A stretch of 64,000 nucleotides of DNA, taken from Amborella trichopoda (Eukaryota > Streptophyta > Magnoliopsida > Amborellales > Amborellaceae). The notes beneath the pieces are model-generated. The model was not told the origin of the DNA, did no database searches, and saw only the letters and a program-made list of their open reading frames with translations. This document shows positions 51,233 through 61,900 of this stretch, piece by piece (the stretch's first letter is position 1; every line of letters begins with the position of its first letter). The DNA lies in contig NW_006500353.1 of the NCBI RefSeq assembly GCF_000471905.2, forward strand, positions 598,451 through 662,450. The letters run 5' to 3'. Position numbers and translations under genes: made by a program.

Positions 51233-51440
51233 TATTTTTTTCTGGGATATATTAAGTATTTCTCTTCAAATTATCCTAAAAGAAAGAATGATACAAGATT
51301 TTATCTAAACTGAAAAATAAACATGTACAAAACATATTTCTAATCAACGTTACATATACTAAGAGGCATATATAAAAAAAAACAAAAAAAACAAAACAAA
51401 AAATATCTTAATAACATGAATTAATGACCTCTTGGAATAC
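51233..51440 (+). repeat. Direct repeat copy 1 (partner 52545-52730)
   Basis: The landmarks GGGATATATTAA, CTTCAAAT(T/C)AT, GAAAAATAAA(C/T)ATGT, AATCAACGTTACATATA and AAGAGGCATATATAAAA recur in the same order at 52545-52730. Confidence 0.75.
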
Positions 51441-51774
51441 AATTTCTAATAATCGGTTGAGGCACCACGCCTCTAGAGCACACTTAGCTGTCCTTAGCGG
51501 TCCGCCTTTTTAGAACCACACTTGACGGTCTGCCTTTTAAAACATTGATAGATGATAAACAAACCAGTCGAAGATAAGGGTGTGGACGAGGTTTATGCAG
51601 AAATAAATATTAAAGTAGCGTAATTGCCGTTACCATGAAGGTTTTTTGGGTAAAAAAATACAAAAAATTAATAATAAAAAAAAACGTGTACGAGGTTTAT
51701 GAAAGTTGAGGGTTTTTTCTAAATAGGCTAAAATTAAAGTATATTGGTGATAATTTACTCCTCATCCCACGTCC

Positions 51775-51900
51775 CCTAGGCCACCCCCACCCCACCCCGC
51801 TCCATTCTATCCCACTTCCCCTCCCCCTCCCCTAATTCCACCTCCACCCCGCTCACTTCCCCACCCCACCTCCTCTCCCCTCGCCCTCTCCCTATAGAGA
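51775..51900. repeat. C-rich polypyrimidine tract
   Basis: About 125 bases are nearly all C and T on the plus strand with repeated CCACCCC and CCTCCCC, in otherwise AT-rich surroundings. A G-rich complement of this kind could form G-quadruplex or triplex structures; that is inference. Confidence 0.8.
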
Positions 51901-51919
51901 AGCAGGAAGAACATCAATT

Positions 51920-52460
51920 TTCGTAAGAGATTGAAGGATGTTTGGGCCTCTATCCAGAGCTAGACGGATGTCTATTACACGAAACTAGATACGGATTGGT
52001 CATGAAAAATCGCCCAAGCCACCTGATACGAATAGAGGGATGTTTGGGCTTTTGTCTAGAGCTATACATGAGCAATGATATTTATTACTGAAAACCAGAT
52101 ACGGATTGGTCATGGAAAATCAACCAACCCACCAGATACGGATTGGTCATGGAAAATCGATCAAGCCACGAAATACAAATTGGACATGGAGAATCGACCA
52201 AGTCCCTCATATTCTTTTTTAAACCACAATCCACTTCCGTCATAGTCTTTTTTAAACCACAATCAATTTCCCTCATATTCATCCACAATCCCTTTTTTAA
52301 ATCATTTGCTTTTAAACTACAATTACTTCTTAAGTCATTTGTCTCTATTAATTCGTACGCTGCGTTCCTTATCTTCTGTTTTAAACCACAATCTCTTTTA
52401 ATTAGTACAATGCTTCCCTCATATTTGGTTTCAAACCACAATCTCACCTATATTTTATTT
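51920..52460. repeat. Two adjoining minisatellites
   Basis: At 51960-52170, GATACGGATTGGTCATG(A/G)AAAATC and related copies recur at least three times, together with a repeated GGATGTTTGGGC. At 52205-52445, units of about 40 bp carrying TTTTAAACCACAAT recur about six times. On the minus strand these yield a short repetitive open frame (DCGLK motif) that I do not regard as a gene. Confidence 0.7.
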
Positions 52461-52544
52461 TAGTTTGGGTTTTTTCAATTTTACTCCATTTTTCTAATAC
52501 TTTTTTATTTTCCATTGAAGCACCCTATTATTTTTCCTATCGAA

Positions 52545-52730
52545 TCGAATCGATGGGATATATTAATTAATTCCCTTCAAATCATCTCAAAAGAAATGAT
52601 GAGGTAAGATTTCATCTAAAGTGAAAAATAAATATGTGCAAAGCATATTTATAATCAACATTACATATATCAAGAGGTATATATAAAAGTAAGTAAACAA
52701 AAAAATATTCTAAGAATATAAAAATGCATA
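52545..52730 (+). repeat. Direct repeat copy 2 (partner 51233-51440)
   Basis: Same landmarks as the partner, about 1.3 kb away in the same orientation. With intervening minisatellites this points to local segmental duplication. Confidence 0.75.
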
Positions 52731-52739
52731 AACAATCTG

Positions 52740-53325
52740 CTTGCTTAGAGGATTATTCTTGATCATCAACTCTATGAGATAGCGCTGCTATTAGGAATGT
52801 GATATTACTCTTGGTTTTTATCACTATGGTCATTTGTCTTGGCATTTCTTTAATGGATTACCTATGGGAATACTATGATCATTTTTCTTGGCATTTCTTT
52901 AATTGATTACCTATGGGAATACAATTCCTAATTTGTTGAGGGATCGTGATCAACTAACTCTATGAGATAGTGTTGCTATTAGGAATGTGATATTATTCTT
53001 GATTTTTATTACTATGGTTGTCTTGGCATTTCTTTAATTGATGACCTCTTGGAATATTGATGACCTCTTGGAATACGGACTGCGTACAAGGCAGCATTTC
53101 TTTAATTGATGACCTCTTGGAATATAATTCATTGATTACCTATGGAAAAACAATTCCTAATTTTTTGCGTCCAAGGCATCATTTCTTTAATTGCTAACCT
53201 CTTGGAATATTGATGACCTTTTGGTTCTTGAAATATTGATTACCTCTTGGAATACGGACGGTGTTACCTTTGACCTCTTGAAATATGAAATATGAAATAT
53301 GAAATATGAATATAATTCCTAATTT
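52740..53325. repeat. Irregular direct repeats (CTTGGCATTTCTTTAAT family)
   Basis: CTTGGCATTTCTTTAAT(G/T)GATTACCTATGGGAATA and CATCAACTCTATGAGATAG(C/T)G...GAATGTGATATTA recur two or three times. GATGACCTCTTGGAATA recurs about five times, ending in a short (GAAATAT)n run at 53278-53306. Confidence 0.75.
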
Positions 53326-53965
53326 GTTGGGGGCGTCAGGCTCTCTGGACGCCAGCGCCCCCGGGGCAGGGCAGTTCTAGCAAGGCACCACTGTTATCTG
53401 GACGCCTTGGCAAGTCGTCCAGTTTAGAGGCGCCCTTGGCGCCAGAGCCCCCAATGGCAGGTTTGGCAATGCGTCACTGCTACCTGGATGCCTTAGCAGG
53501 TCGTCCTGTTCAGAGGTGCCCCAAGGGCAGATCTGGCGAGGCGCCACTGCTATCTGGACGCCTTGGTGAGTCGTGTCTGACAAGGCGCCACTCCACTGCT
53601 ATCTGGATGCCTTAGTAAGTCGTGTCTGGCAAGACTCCACTGCTATGCTATCTGGATGCCTAGGCGAGGCGTCCAGGTACTCTGGACTGAACGGCAACCG
53701 AGGATAGGAGCCTGGTCTACTAATTTGTTGAGGCGTCAGCTCTCTGGACGCCCCCAGGGGTAGGTCTGGCGAAGCGCCACTGCTATCTGGATTGCTTGGC
53801 GAGGCGTCCTGGTACTCTAAACTGAACGGGCAGGCAGCCGAGGGTAGGCCTAGCGTCCAGGTGCTCTGAACGGGCAGGCAGCCGAGGGTAGGGCCTAAGT
53901 GAGGCCTGGATGAGGCATCAGGGGAAGGCCTGAGTGAGGCCCGGATGAGGCGTCAAGCGTGTGAA
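53326..53965. repeat. GC-rich minisatellite
   Basis: About 640 bases of GC-rich sequence built from variants of CGCCACTGCTATCTGGACGC followed by CTTGGCGAGTCGTC, at least six copies. In the right part come GAACGGGCAGGCAGCCGAGG (twice) and GAGGCC(C/T)GGATGAGGC. It is sharply different in composition from both flanks. The 68-codon frame at 53583-53377 lies wholly inside it and is not a gene. Confidence 0.8.
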
Positions 53966-54339
53966 CCGCCTATGATCAACATAAACAAACAACACTCAAA
54001 TATAAGGATAGGACCGCCTATGGTGGACAGTAAATAAACAACACTCACTCAAACATAATTAAAGAAAAGACATTAGAATAGGACAGAGATTAGAACTTGG
54101 ATTGTCAATCCAAATGTGGTGCGAGGTAACTCAAACATAAGGATAGGACCGTCTATGGTCGACGTCGACGGTAAATAAACAACACACACTCAAACATAAT
54201 TAAAGGAAAGACATTAGAACAGTACATACATTAGAACTTGGATTGTCAAATGTGGCACGAGGCAAGGTTATGCCTCCTCAGCCTCACCCTAGGGGTATGC
54301 CTCCTAGGCCTGGATGAAGCTTGAGGCCTTTGTACCGCC
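53966..54339. repeat. Tandem repeat of about 120-150 bp (GAACCGCCTATG family)
   Basis: GACCG(C/T)CTATGGT, AAATAAACAACAC(T/A)CACTCAAAC and TTAGAACTTGGATTGTCAA occur in ordered copies. The array runs directly into direct repeat copy B and shares its AAACAAACAACACTCAAACA motif. Confidence 0.75.
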
Positions 54340-54745
54340 TATGATCGAAGGTAAACAAACAACACTCAAACATAAAGACATTACAACTTGGATGGTCAAA
54401 TGAACAAAATAAGTTTAAATATCCTAGTGTTCATGACATTCACGCTTTTCTTTTCGCTGTTAATTATTTTATGTTATTCTAAACTCTCTTTTACTTTTAC
54501 TTGAGACAGAAACATTGCCCCACCAAGTTTTGCTCAAAAGCCATCTAAGAAACATTAAAAATCACCAAGGTTTGCTCAAAAGCCATCTACGAAACATTAA
54601 AAAAAATATAGACTTTATCATCAGTCTGTTATAATAAAAGGTACTTATCATCATTCGTTTTAGAGAGTGAGGGGACTTTTTTACTCCTTTGTTGGGTGTG
54701 TGATTTTGGAAAGGGAAGTTATTTTATTAGTTTGTTCTCCATTTT
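54340..54745 (+). repeat. Long divergent direct repeat, copy B (partner 44880-45370)
   Basis: Same ordered landmarks as copy A in the same orientation, 9.4 kb apart. The pair brackets the Harbinger-derived array and the minisatellites. Confidence 0.65.
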
Positions 54746-56184
54746 TTTAATGTTTTTTATTATTATGGCAAAGATTGGAAATAGTTTTTACAATTAATAC
54801 TTATTTTTGTATTTTTCTCATCTTTTTCAAAAAAATTCAAAAATACTTCTCGAAACAAATTGATTCTTTAAAATCCATTTCTTTCATTAATTTTCAACTT
54901 CATTTAGATGTGCTTTGTTTAATCATTCTATAAATATATTTTTCTATTTTATTAGATTTTTTATTTTTTTAACACTTTTGTTTACCACCCAAGACTTGCC
55001 TAGTTAAAACGGTTGAACTGGTCGATTCACCGGTTAAGCCGATTGAACCACTTCTGGGCCCATGTCCGGTTAACTTTTCCGGTTCTATTTTTTCTACACT
55101 GCTTTATAATGCAAAAACAATAGCGTTTTTTTTACCATTAGTGAGAGGTAGAATAGATGTTTTTATAAGACGATATACCATTTTATTTATAAGAAAATAA
55201 TTAATGACCTATATTGGTGGTACACCTAATGGGAACGATGTCACATATATGTGGATGATGTCATTCCCCAATATACAGTAAATACTTTCATTTCTACCGA
55301 AAGCACTTTCATTTCTACCAAAGATTTCTAGTTTATCCCTAATTAATTGATTAAATACCCTTAAACAAGAAATCGTGGAATGAGGGTGTCACGTATCCAA
55401 AACTGGAGTGCATATTCATGAGAATAGCCTAACAAAACCATTCAAAAGATTCATAAAAGGAGAGCTTACCTTTATTTTTACATCCGGCAGATTTATCTGC
55501 CTTTTAACATGCTATAAGCAAATGTACTTGTTTAGGGATTTGCTAATTAGCAAAGAGCTTTCTTTTATTGAAGGCTTTCTTCCCTCATGGACTTAGATTC
55601 TATTAACAAAGTACATGTTTTTAGTGAAATATCAAAAAATATGAAAAAATTATTCACAAAAATAAAATGATCAAAATACCTTTTATATTTTGCCGTCATA
55701 TTGGTTATATATTTTTTATTTACTTTTAATATATTTTATTATTGTGTGTCGTTAAGAAGTATTGATAACCAAAATTTTAGCTCAATCTAAAATTCATATA
55801 CACATATATGCTCTCGAAAATGAAATACTACATGTTTAAAAACTTCTAGGCTTATCAAACATAGGATTTCGAAGCCGATCTTTAGATAAGTCAATCACAA
55901 GCAAATATTTAAATATCCAAGCAGAAATTTTAGCTTTCACAGCTTCTAGTTGCCAAAGGCACCCTTATGGATTATCAATGATAAAAGTTTAATGGATGAC
56001 TTGTAAAGTTCCCAATGATCAAAGTTTAATGGATGACTTGTGAGGTTCCCATTAACCAAGTCGCTTGATTTCTCACCATGGTTGAGCGATCGATTTTTCA
56101 ACCAAAGATTGAATGTTTCATTAATCACTTTATGCAACACCACTAAATATTGCTAAAAGATGCAGCTTCATCGCCGCAAACCCT
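54746..56184. other. Intergenic, mostly unrecognised
   Basis: AT-rich. A short block at 55005-55090 has repeated GGTTGAACTGG/ACCGGTTAAGC/TCCGGTTAAC motifs of the kind found in dispersed plant repeats (compare 11410-11460). A 23-bp segment (ATCAA(A)GTTTAATGGATGACTT) is duplicated at about 55981-56039. No gene is supported. Confidence 0.45.
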
Positions 56185-56261
56185 TATAATGGCCTAAAAC
56201 TCTAGTTTTACTTTTAATTATAACATTTAAAGCTCCAAAAGTTTTATAGTTTTGAGTACAC

Positions 56262-56415
56262 CTATCATCATCATCCGGTTTTTATCCCAATTATTTTGTG
56301 TCTGATAAATGAATTTTGTTCCACCATTCCGTTTTATCAATGACTATACCCTCAATCAAACTTACACCTCAATCATAATCTTCTCTCTACTTCCATTTAT
56401 GCTTTTTTAGGTCTT
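56262..56415 (-). mobile_element. RTE-type LINE 3' end fragment
   Basis: On the plus strand a short (ATC)n is followed by CCCAATTATTTTGTGTC, GTTCCACCATTCCGTTTTAT and GGTCTTCCCCTAC, colinear with 7741-7930. More decayed than the copy at 7.8 kb. Confidence 0.6.
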
Positions 56416-56473
56416 CCCCTACTTTGAGGGGAAACTATAAATACTTAAAATTTTTAAAATATGCATTATTTTT

Positions 56474-57247
56474 AGGGCAAAGTTTATATAGAGCAGAGGC
56501 TCTAAACAATCAAATTTGAGCCTACATCAAAAATTTCACTAGAAGATGTTGTTTTGATGCCCAAATATCCTAAGATTGATCATCTCGACATCAAGATGCA
56601 TGGAAATGAGAAAAAAAATGGATATCAAGTTTTGAAAATAGTGTATTTTGTAATGCATTTTTGGACAGTCAATTTTCATGATTTTCAAGNNNNNNNNNNN
56701 NNNNNNNNNNNNNNNNNNNNNNNNNNNNNNNNNNNNNNNNNNNNNNNNNNNNNNNNNNNNNNNNNNNNNNNNNNNNNNNNNNNNNNNNNNNNNNNNNNNN
56801 NNNNNNNNNNNNNNNNNNNNNNNNNNNNNNNNNNNNNNNNNNNNNNNNNNNNNNNNNNNNNNNNNNNNNNNNNNNNNNNNNNNNNNNNNNNNNNNNNNNN
56901 NNNNNNNNNNNNNNNNNNNNNNNNNNNNNNNNNNNNNNNNNNNNNNNNNNNNNNNNNNNNNNNNNNNNNNNNNNNNNNNNNNNNNNNNNNNNNNNNNNNN
57001 NNNNNNNNNNNNNNNNNNNNNNNNNNNNNNNNNNNNNNNNNNNNNNNNNNNNNNNNNNNNNNNNNNNNNNNNNNNNNNNNNNNNNNNNNNNNNNNNNNNN
57101 NNNNNNNNNNNNNNNNNNNNNNNNNNNNNNNNNNNNNNNNNNNNNNNNNNNNNNNNNNNNNNNNNAAAGCTATCACAAATATTTTCAGGATTGAAACTAC
57201 ATTTCTCGACACTATTTTAAAGCCTAGGCTCTATCCAAACCGCACCC
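56474..57247. mobile_element. MITE, second copy (inverted relative to 30309-30690), with assembly gap
   Basis: The left end (GGGCAAAGTTTATATAGAGC, then CTCTAAACAATCAAATTTGA, GCCTAC) and the right end (GTGTCGAGAAATG complement, GGCTCTATCCAAACCGCACC) match the ends of the 30.3-kb copy in opposite orientation. Interior matches include the complement of GATGTCGAGATGATCAA. 476 Ns (56690-57165) fall inside. If the copy is like the first (about 380 bp), the gap size is an overestimate or holds a further insertion. Frames called across the Ns are spurious. Confidence 0.75.
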
Positions 57248-58945
57248 TTATTTTTAAGGCTTAAAATTTTTATTTTTATGGCTTAAAATTTTTATTTTTA
57301 TTTTTTCCATATCTATGCATTCGAGGTCAAGATGACCAACTATAAGGTTTTGATATCAGAACAACCTTTCGATAGATTTTTCAAGCATGCCTTACTTCTA
57401 CAATATAAGATTGGCACCTTGTATAAACTTTTTCTTGCTCTTGGGTGCTAAACCATAGCACAAGCTACATGAATTTCTCTGGCAAAAATGAGCAAGGAGT
57501 TCTAGATGCATTCTTTAGCAAATTTCCATGCTCATTTTATTGAGAACACCCATATATCCCTCAAAAGTGAGATGCCTAGATCCTCTTTTTAATCAAACAT
57601 TAAAATAAAAATAAATAAATAAATAAAAACAGGATTCACATGCATTATGTTAAGTGCCTAAAAATATGATGTTTCAAGATCGAATGGAAACCAACCCGTA
57701 TGTGAACCGTCAAATATAAATGCTTAGAATGTCCATTTTTCTTAGTTGAGAACATTGTAGTGATTCTATATCGAATCCTAAAATTTTAGATCAAACAAAT
57801 ACTACCTAGTAGATTTTCTACCCAATGTATAGCGCACTTGTGCATCTCGAGAAGTGACTGCTGGCAAAACTAAAACAACCACAAAACATGTTTTGGGTGG
57901 TTTCTGATGTGGTCTAAAATGCACAAGATCACAAGTTTCTCATAAGAATCAATGTGATTAAAGACTCCAAATGCTCTGCTTTGGAATGACTTATAAATCA
58001 AATCAAATCAAGTCTAATATCTTCAGGGCAAGTTTTTTATGCTATCCCTACTTATCCAACTGTCCATTATAAATGGAAGGCTAAGATTGTCCCAATCACA
58101 ATGTCACGTCTCTAAATTATTATTTTTTTTAATTTTTTTTTTCTATAAACTATTTTGATACCAAATTTTAAATGTCCAATCCTCTATTAAACTCTCACTA
58201 GAGAAAAATATAAATAAAAATATTTTCAATAAAATAAAATGACCAAAATACCCATAAAAGTTTCAATAGATATTTTAATTATTATATTTTATTGAAAATT
58301 TATTTTTATTATTTTTTATAGGTGTGCTCCAATGAAAAGATGGCTCGTACCAAATTTCATATTCATATAATTTATATAAAAAAAAACTAAAACTAAAATG
58401 CTTTGCAACATCGAATCTAAAACCGAACGGTGAGTAACTCTCTTGATCAAAATTGGAGAGCGATGGTAGGAGAAGGATGGATCTTCTATGCTGTAGGAGA
58501 AGTATAGAAACCTTTCCCAGATCTTCTAGTTTAAGCAACCTTTTTGGATCTTTATAGAATTCTTGCTCAAATGAAAGTCCCATAAATTAAGAAGAGTTGG
58601 CAAATATTGAAACCAGATGCACAAAAGGACGGGCACAAATTACATGATTCTTTTATCATCAGCATCCCTCTTTGGGTAGTCAAAAAGTATTAGCAAATAC
58701 AAAGTATCACTCTATATGTCACACAGAGCACATAGAGAGTGAAAAACAATCAAGAATATTATACCTACAAACTATGAACACAACAAAGATTAAGAACAAG
58801 CAAATCCCCAACATCAAAGACCCCATGTAATCTCTCTTCATTCTCTAGCCCCGCTTTTTCTAGCTTAAGAACAAGTAAATACTGCTATCCTACAAAGGAT
58901 TGTGGTGGCTCTCTCTCCCTCTATATCTCTCTCTGTCTCTCTCTC
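57248..58945. other. Intergenic and 3' flank of the KORRIGAN-like gene
   Basis: AT-rich with no supported gene. A (CT)n-rich stretch (58909-58947) runs directly into the stop codon of the KORRIGAN-like gene on the opposite strand, so its mRNA has a GA-rich start of the 3' untranslated region. Confidence 0.45.
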
Positions 58946-61900
58946 TCAAGGTTTCCAAGGAGTCGGAGGTGGTGGGGGAGTAGGGAACATGGGTGGCACC
59001 GCAGAGAAGATGGTATTCTTGTCGATGGAATGTGACTCACCGGAGAGAGCAACCAAAGCAGCCACTAAAGCAGCATTGCCAGCGAGAGTGGGCTCGGTGT
59101 AATTGTAGTTTCCTCTTACATCTTTGAAACCATCATGCTTGTCGGGTCCTGCCACCATTGCCCCCACAAGTGTATTTGGGCTAGGCTTGGGTGTGTCCCT
59201 CCATTTCCACCCACCCTTGCAAGAGTACTTGATCTTGTTCTTAGGGATTGAAGCTGCTCTATGGTGCACGTGTTTTGGATAGTGGTTTCCGAAACCCACA
59301 ATATAGCTCATCTTTCGCGGGTTCTTACCTAGAATGTAATCAATCTGCAACATGGAAAGTGGTTAAACATTAGTATGAGTAAGTTTCAGTATTCATCAAG
59401 CAAAAGGCATCTCTCTTTCTCTGAAAGTGTAAAGTTAAGTATGCATGTGCAAGAAGAGTACTGGATCTCATGGGGAAGCACATGTGCGACCACACTCACT
59501 CCGTAAGAAGGTTTTAAATTCTCCCAAAAATATTTAGCTTACCCCAAAATTAAGCTTGCATGTACAACAACAATACTAAGATGGGTCACTCCTAGGATTG
59601 GAGTGTTGTACCTACACCAGCAATGAAATGCTTTTTTTGAGTTCTTTTCTTTATTATAAGAAAAATTATGGGCAATGCTTTCCAAACATTGTATTCAAAC
59701 CAAATCACTACAAATTTGGCTAAATTTTGCAAGATCATAGTCCAGGATCCCATATTTGGTGGGTAGGGGTGGGGGGGGGGGGCAACCGTCAGCTGAAAAC
59801 TGTTTCAGTTTTACAGGCAGCAGGCCCATTTGAACAAAAGTCCCTTTTTTGGGGTCATTTCTCCAAGCCTTATGTTTGGCTAAATTTTGCAAGATCACAG
59901 TCCACGATCCAACATTTGGGGTTCAACCCTCAGCTGCAAACTGTTTCAGTTTTATGTCAGCGTACCAATTTGAACCAAAGTATTTTTTTTTTTTTTTATT
60001 TGCCCTGAGATTTATCTTGTCATATATCAAATGATAGATAACTTACTCAGAAATCAATGAGTAAAATAACTTATCCAATGAAAAGAACATTATGCGAGAG
60101 TACCTGGGTTCTTGCAAAATTGCGTAGAACATCCTTGGAGAAGAAAGTGGGGCCACAATACCAACCAGGGGTATCAGCAGCATCGAGATAATCAGCATAG
60201 ATTGAAGCAAGGAAGGCCGCATTCACAACATACTGAAGAGGTTGAGGCCTTCCATGGTTTAACTGTATAAGTCCTCCTGCAGGGGTTTTTCACGATTCAG
60301 AACTCAAAATGTCATAGTAATAATCAGAAAGAAGATGATGATAGTAATATAAATAACAATAAAGTCGATTTCTTTGGTGGAGGAGTATAAAACCTTTAGT
60401 GCGATTGAAGCTGGTAAAAACAGGCAGGTACGAGCACATTATAATGTTAGTCTGGTTGTGATAAGTCTTGAGCATTTCTTCAAATGGGTATCCAGGACTG
60501 AGGAAGAGTCTCAACCTGCTTAACAAAACCTGCAGTCAAAGAAATAAAAAAAAAATCATATCAACATCTAATAAGCAGATATTAATAACAAGATAGTACT
60601 CTCCAGAAAATATAAAAACAGGAAATAAAACAGAACACAGTCATTGTCGCCCATTGTTTCAAATCATCAAACAGAAACAGTTCTTGGCAGCTTCATGTTA
60701 CGGAAATGTATACAATGAGGCCATTTATTTTTTATACAAGTTACAATCATTATTCACCGTTGGATGTGAAATTGGTCGATGCATATGCCCAGCTGTTCAT
60801 TTGTTTATAGAAACACAAGCAGATACATAAGCGTATGGATACAATATCCGTTTTTGTCCAAGTGTGCACGTTTCCTTTTTCATGTCTTCTATTTGAATTT
60901 TCAGGTAATCAATTTTTGACATAATGAAAAAGACTCTTGCCCTGCTGAATCATCTTTGCTCATCTATAGTTTTCTTTTATGATAACTAACTGTAATATTG
61001 AAAAGAAACAGAGTATAGAGACTATTACGGCATTTATTGACAGATTGAGACTGAGTTTTAAAAAAGCAAAAGAACAGACCTTCCCAGTGACAATCTACAG
61101 TTGCTTGGCTGCTTCCTCCAAACTTATATAGTGTTTTAAAGCAGCGAGTCTCACACAACCTCAATTTTGCATTAGAAACACATGCTTACCGATATTTGGT
61201 CAGAGTGATAGAAAAGTTAAATACGATCGTATGATCACAGTAACAGTATTCATGAAGGTCATCACTATCCCATCGTTAAATTGAAGTTGAACATAGCAAA
61301 TAAAAAATCCTTCCTATCCCCCCACAATTAAACAATATAAACACCCTCAAATATTCAAAAAGAAATGCATTGGATGAGTGAATCGAAAATATTCAACATA
61401 CCTGAGCACCGGCAAGCTTGTTATCCCAACTCAAAACCCCGTAATCAGGGCCCCCCCAAAAGGCACCTGCACGCTTAGCAATACCAGGAGTGGTGGCCAG
61501 TTGCAAATAAGATGAGTTACCAGTTGCATAATACAACCAAGCCCCACCCCAAACATACTCATCATAATAATTAGTGGAGTTATAAAATATCGAGGCCTCG
61601 ACTCCCCCTGCACTATAACGACCCCTTTGGTCCCTTGAAAATTTGAATAAGGTCTTGGCTCCATGAACAAGCTTTTGGGAGTATGTTTTGCTGTCTTTAA
61701 AAACAATGGACGCTGCAGCCAAGGCAGCTGCCATTTCGGCAGCAAGGTCAGAGCAACTGTGGCACACAGTGACAGGACGGGGGTAGTCGATATCCTCTGG
61801 TCTCATCCAACAGTAATGGTCATTAGGGCTCGAGGCACCTTTAGATGTGTCCCCCAATCCAACCTGAAAGCCAAGCAAATAAAGAAAGTTTAGAATGTCG

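Noticed and set aside
52085..52447. 120-codon repetitive protein (DCGLK repeats)
   Set aside because: It is produced by reading through a DNA minisatellite, with no start context or splice signals suggesting a gene.
53377..53583. 68-codon minus-strand frame
   Set aside because: It lies entirely within the GC-rich minisatellite.
46090..53965. A CRISPR array
   Set aside because: The repeats are long, diverged and without regular spacers, and the genome is clearly a plant nuclear one.
44880..54745. The flanking direct repeats as LTRs of one 9.9-kb retrotransposon
   Set aside because: No gag, protease, integrase or RT lies between them, no TG...CA ends or primer sites are visible, and the interior is Harbinger-derived and minisatellite DNA.
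56554..57264. 236-codon and similar open frames
   Set aside because: Most of the length is Ns, and the flanks are MITE sequence.
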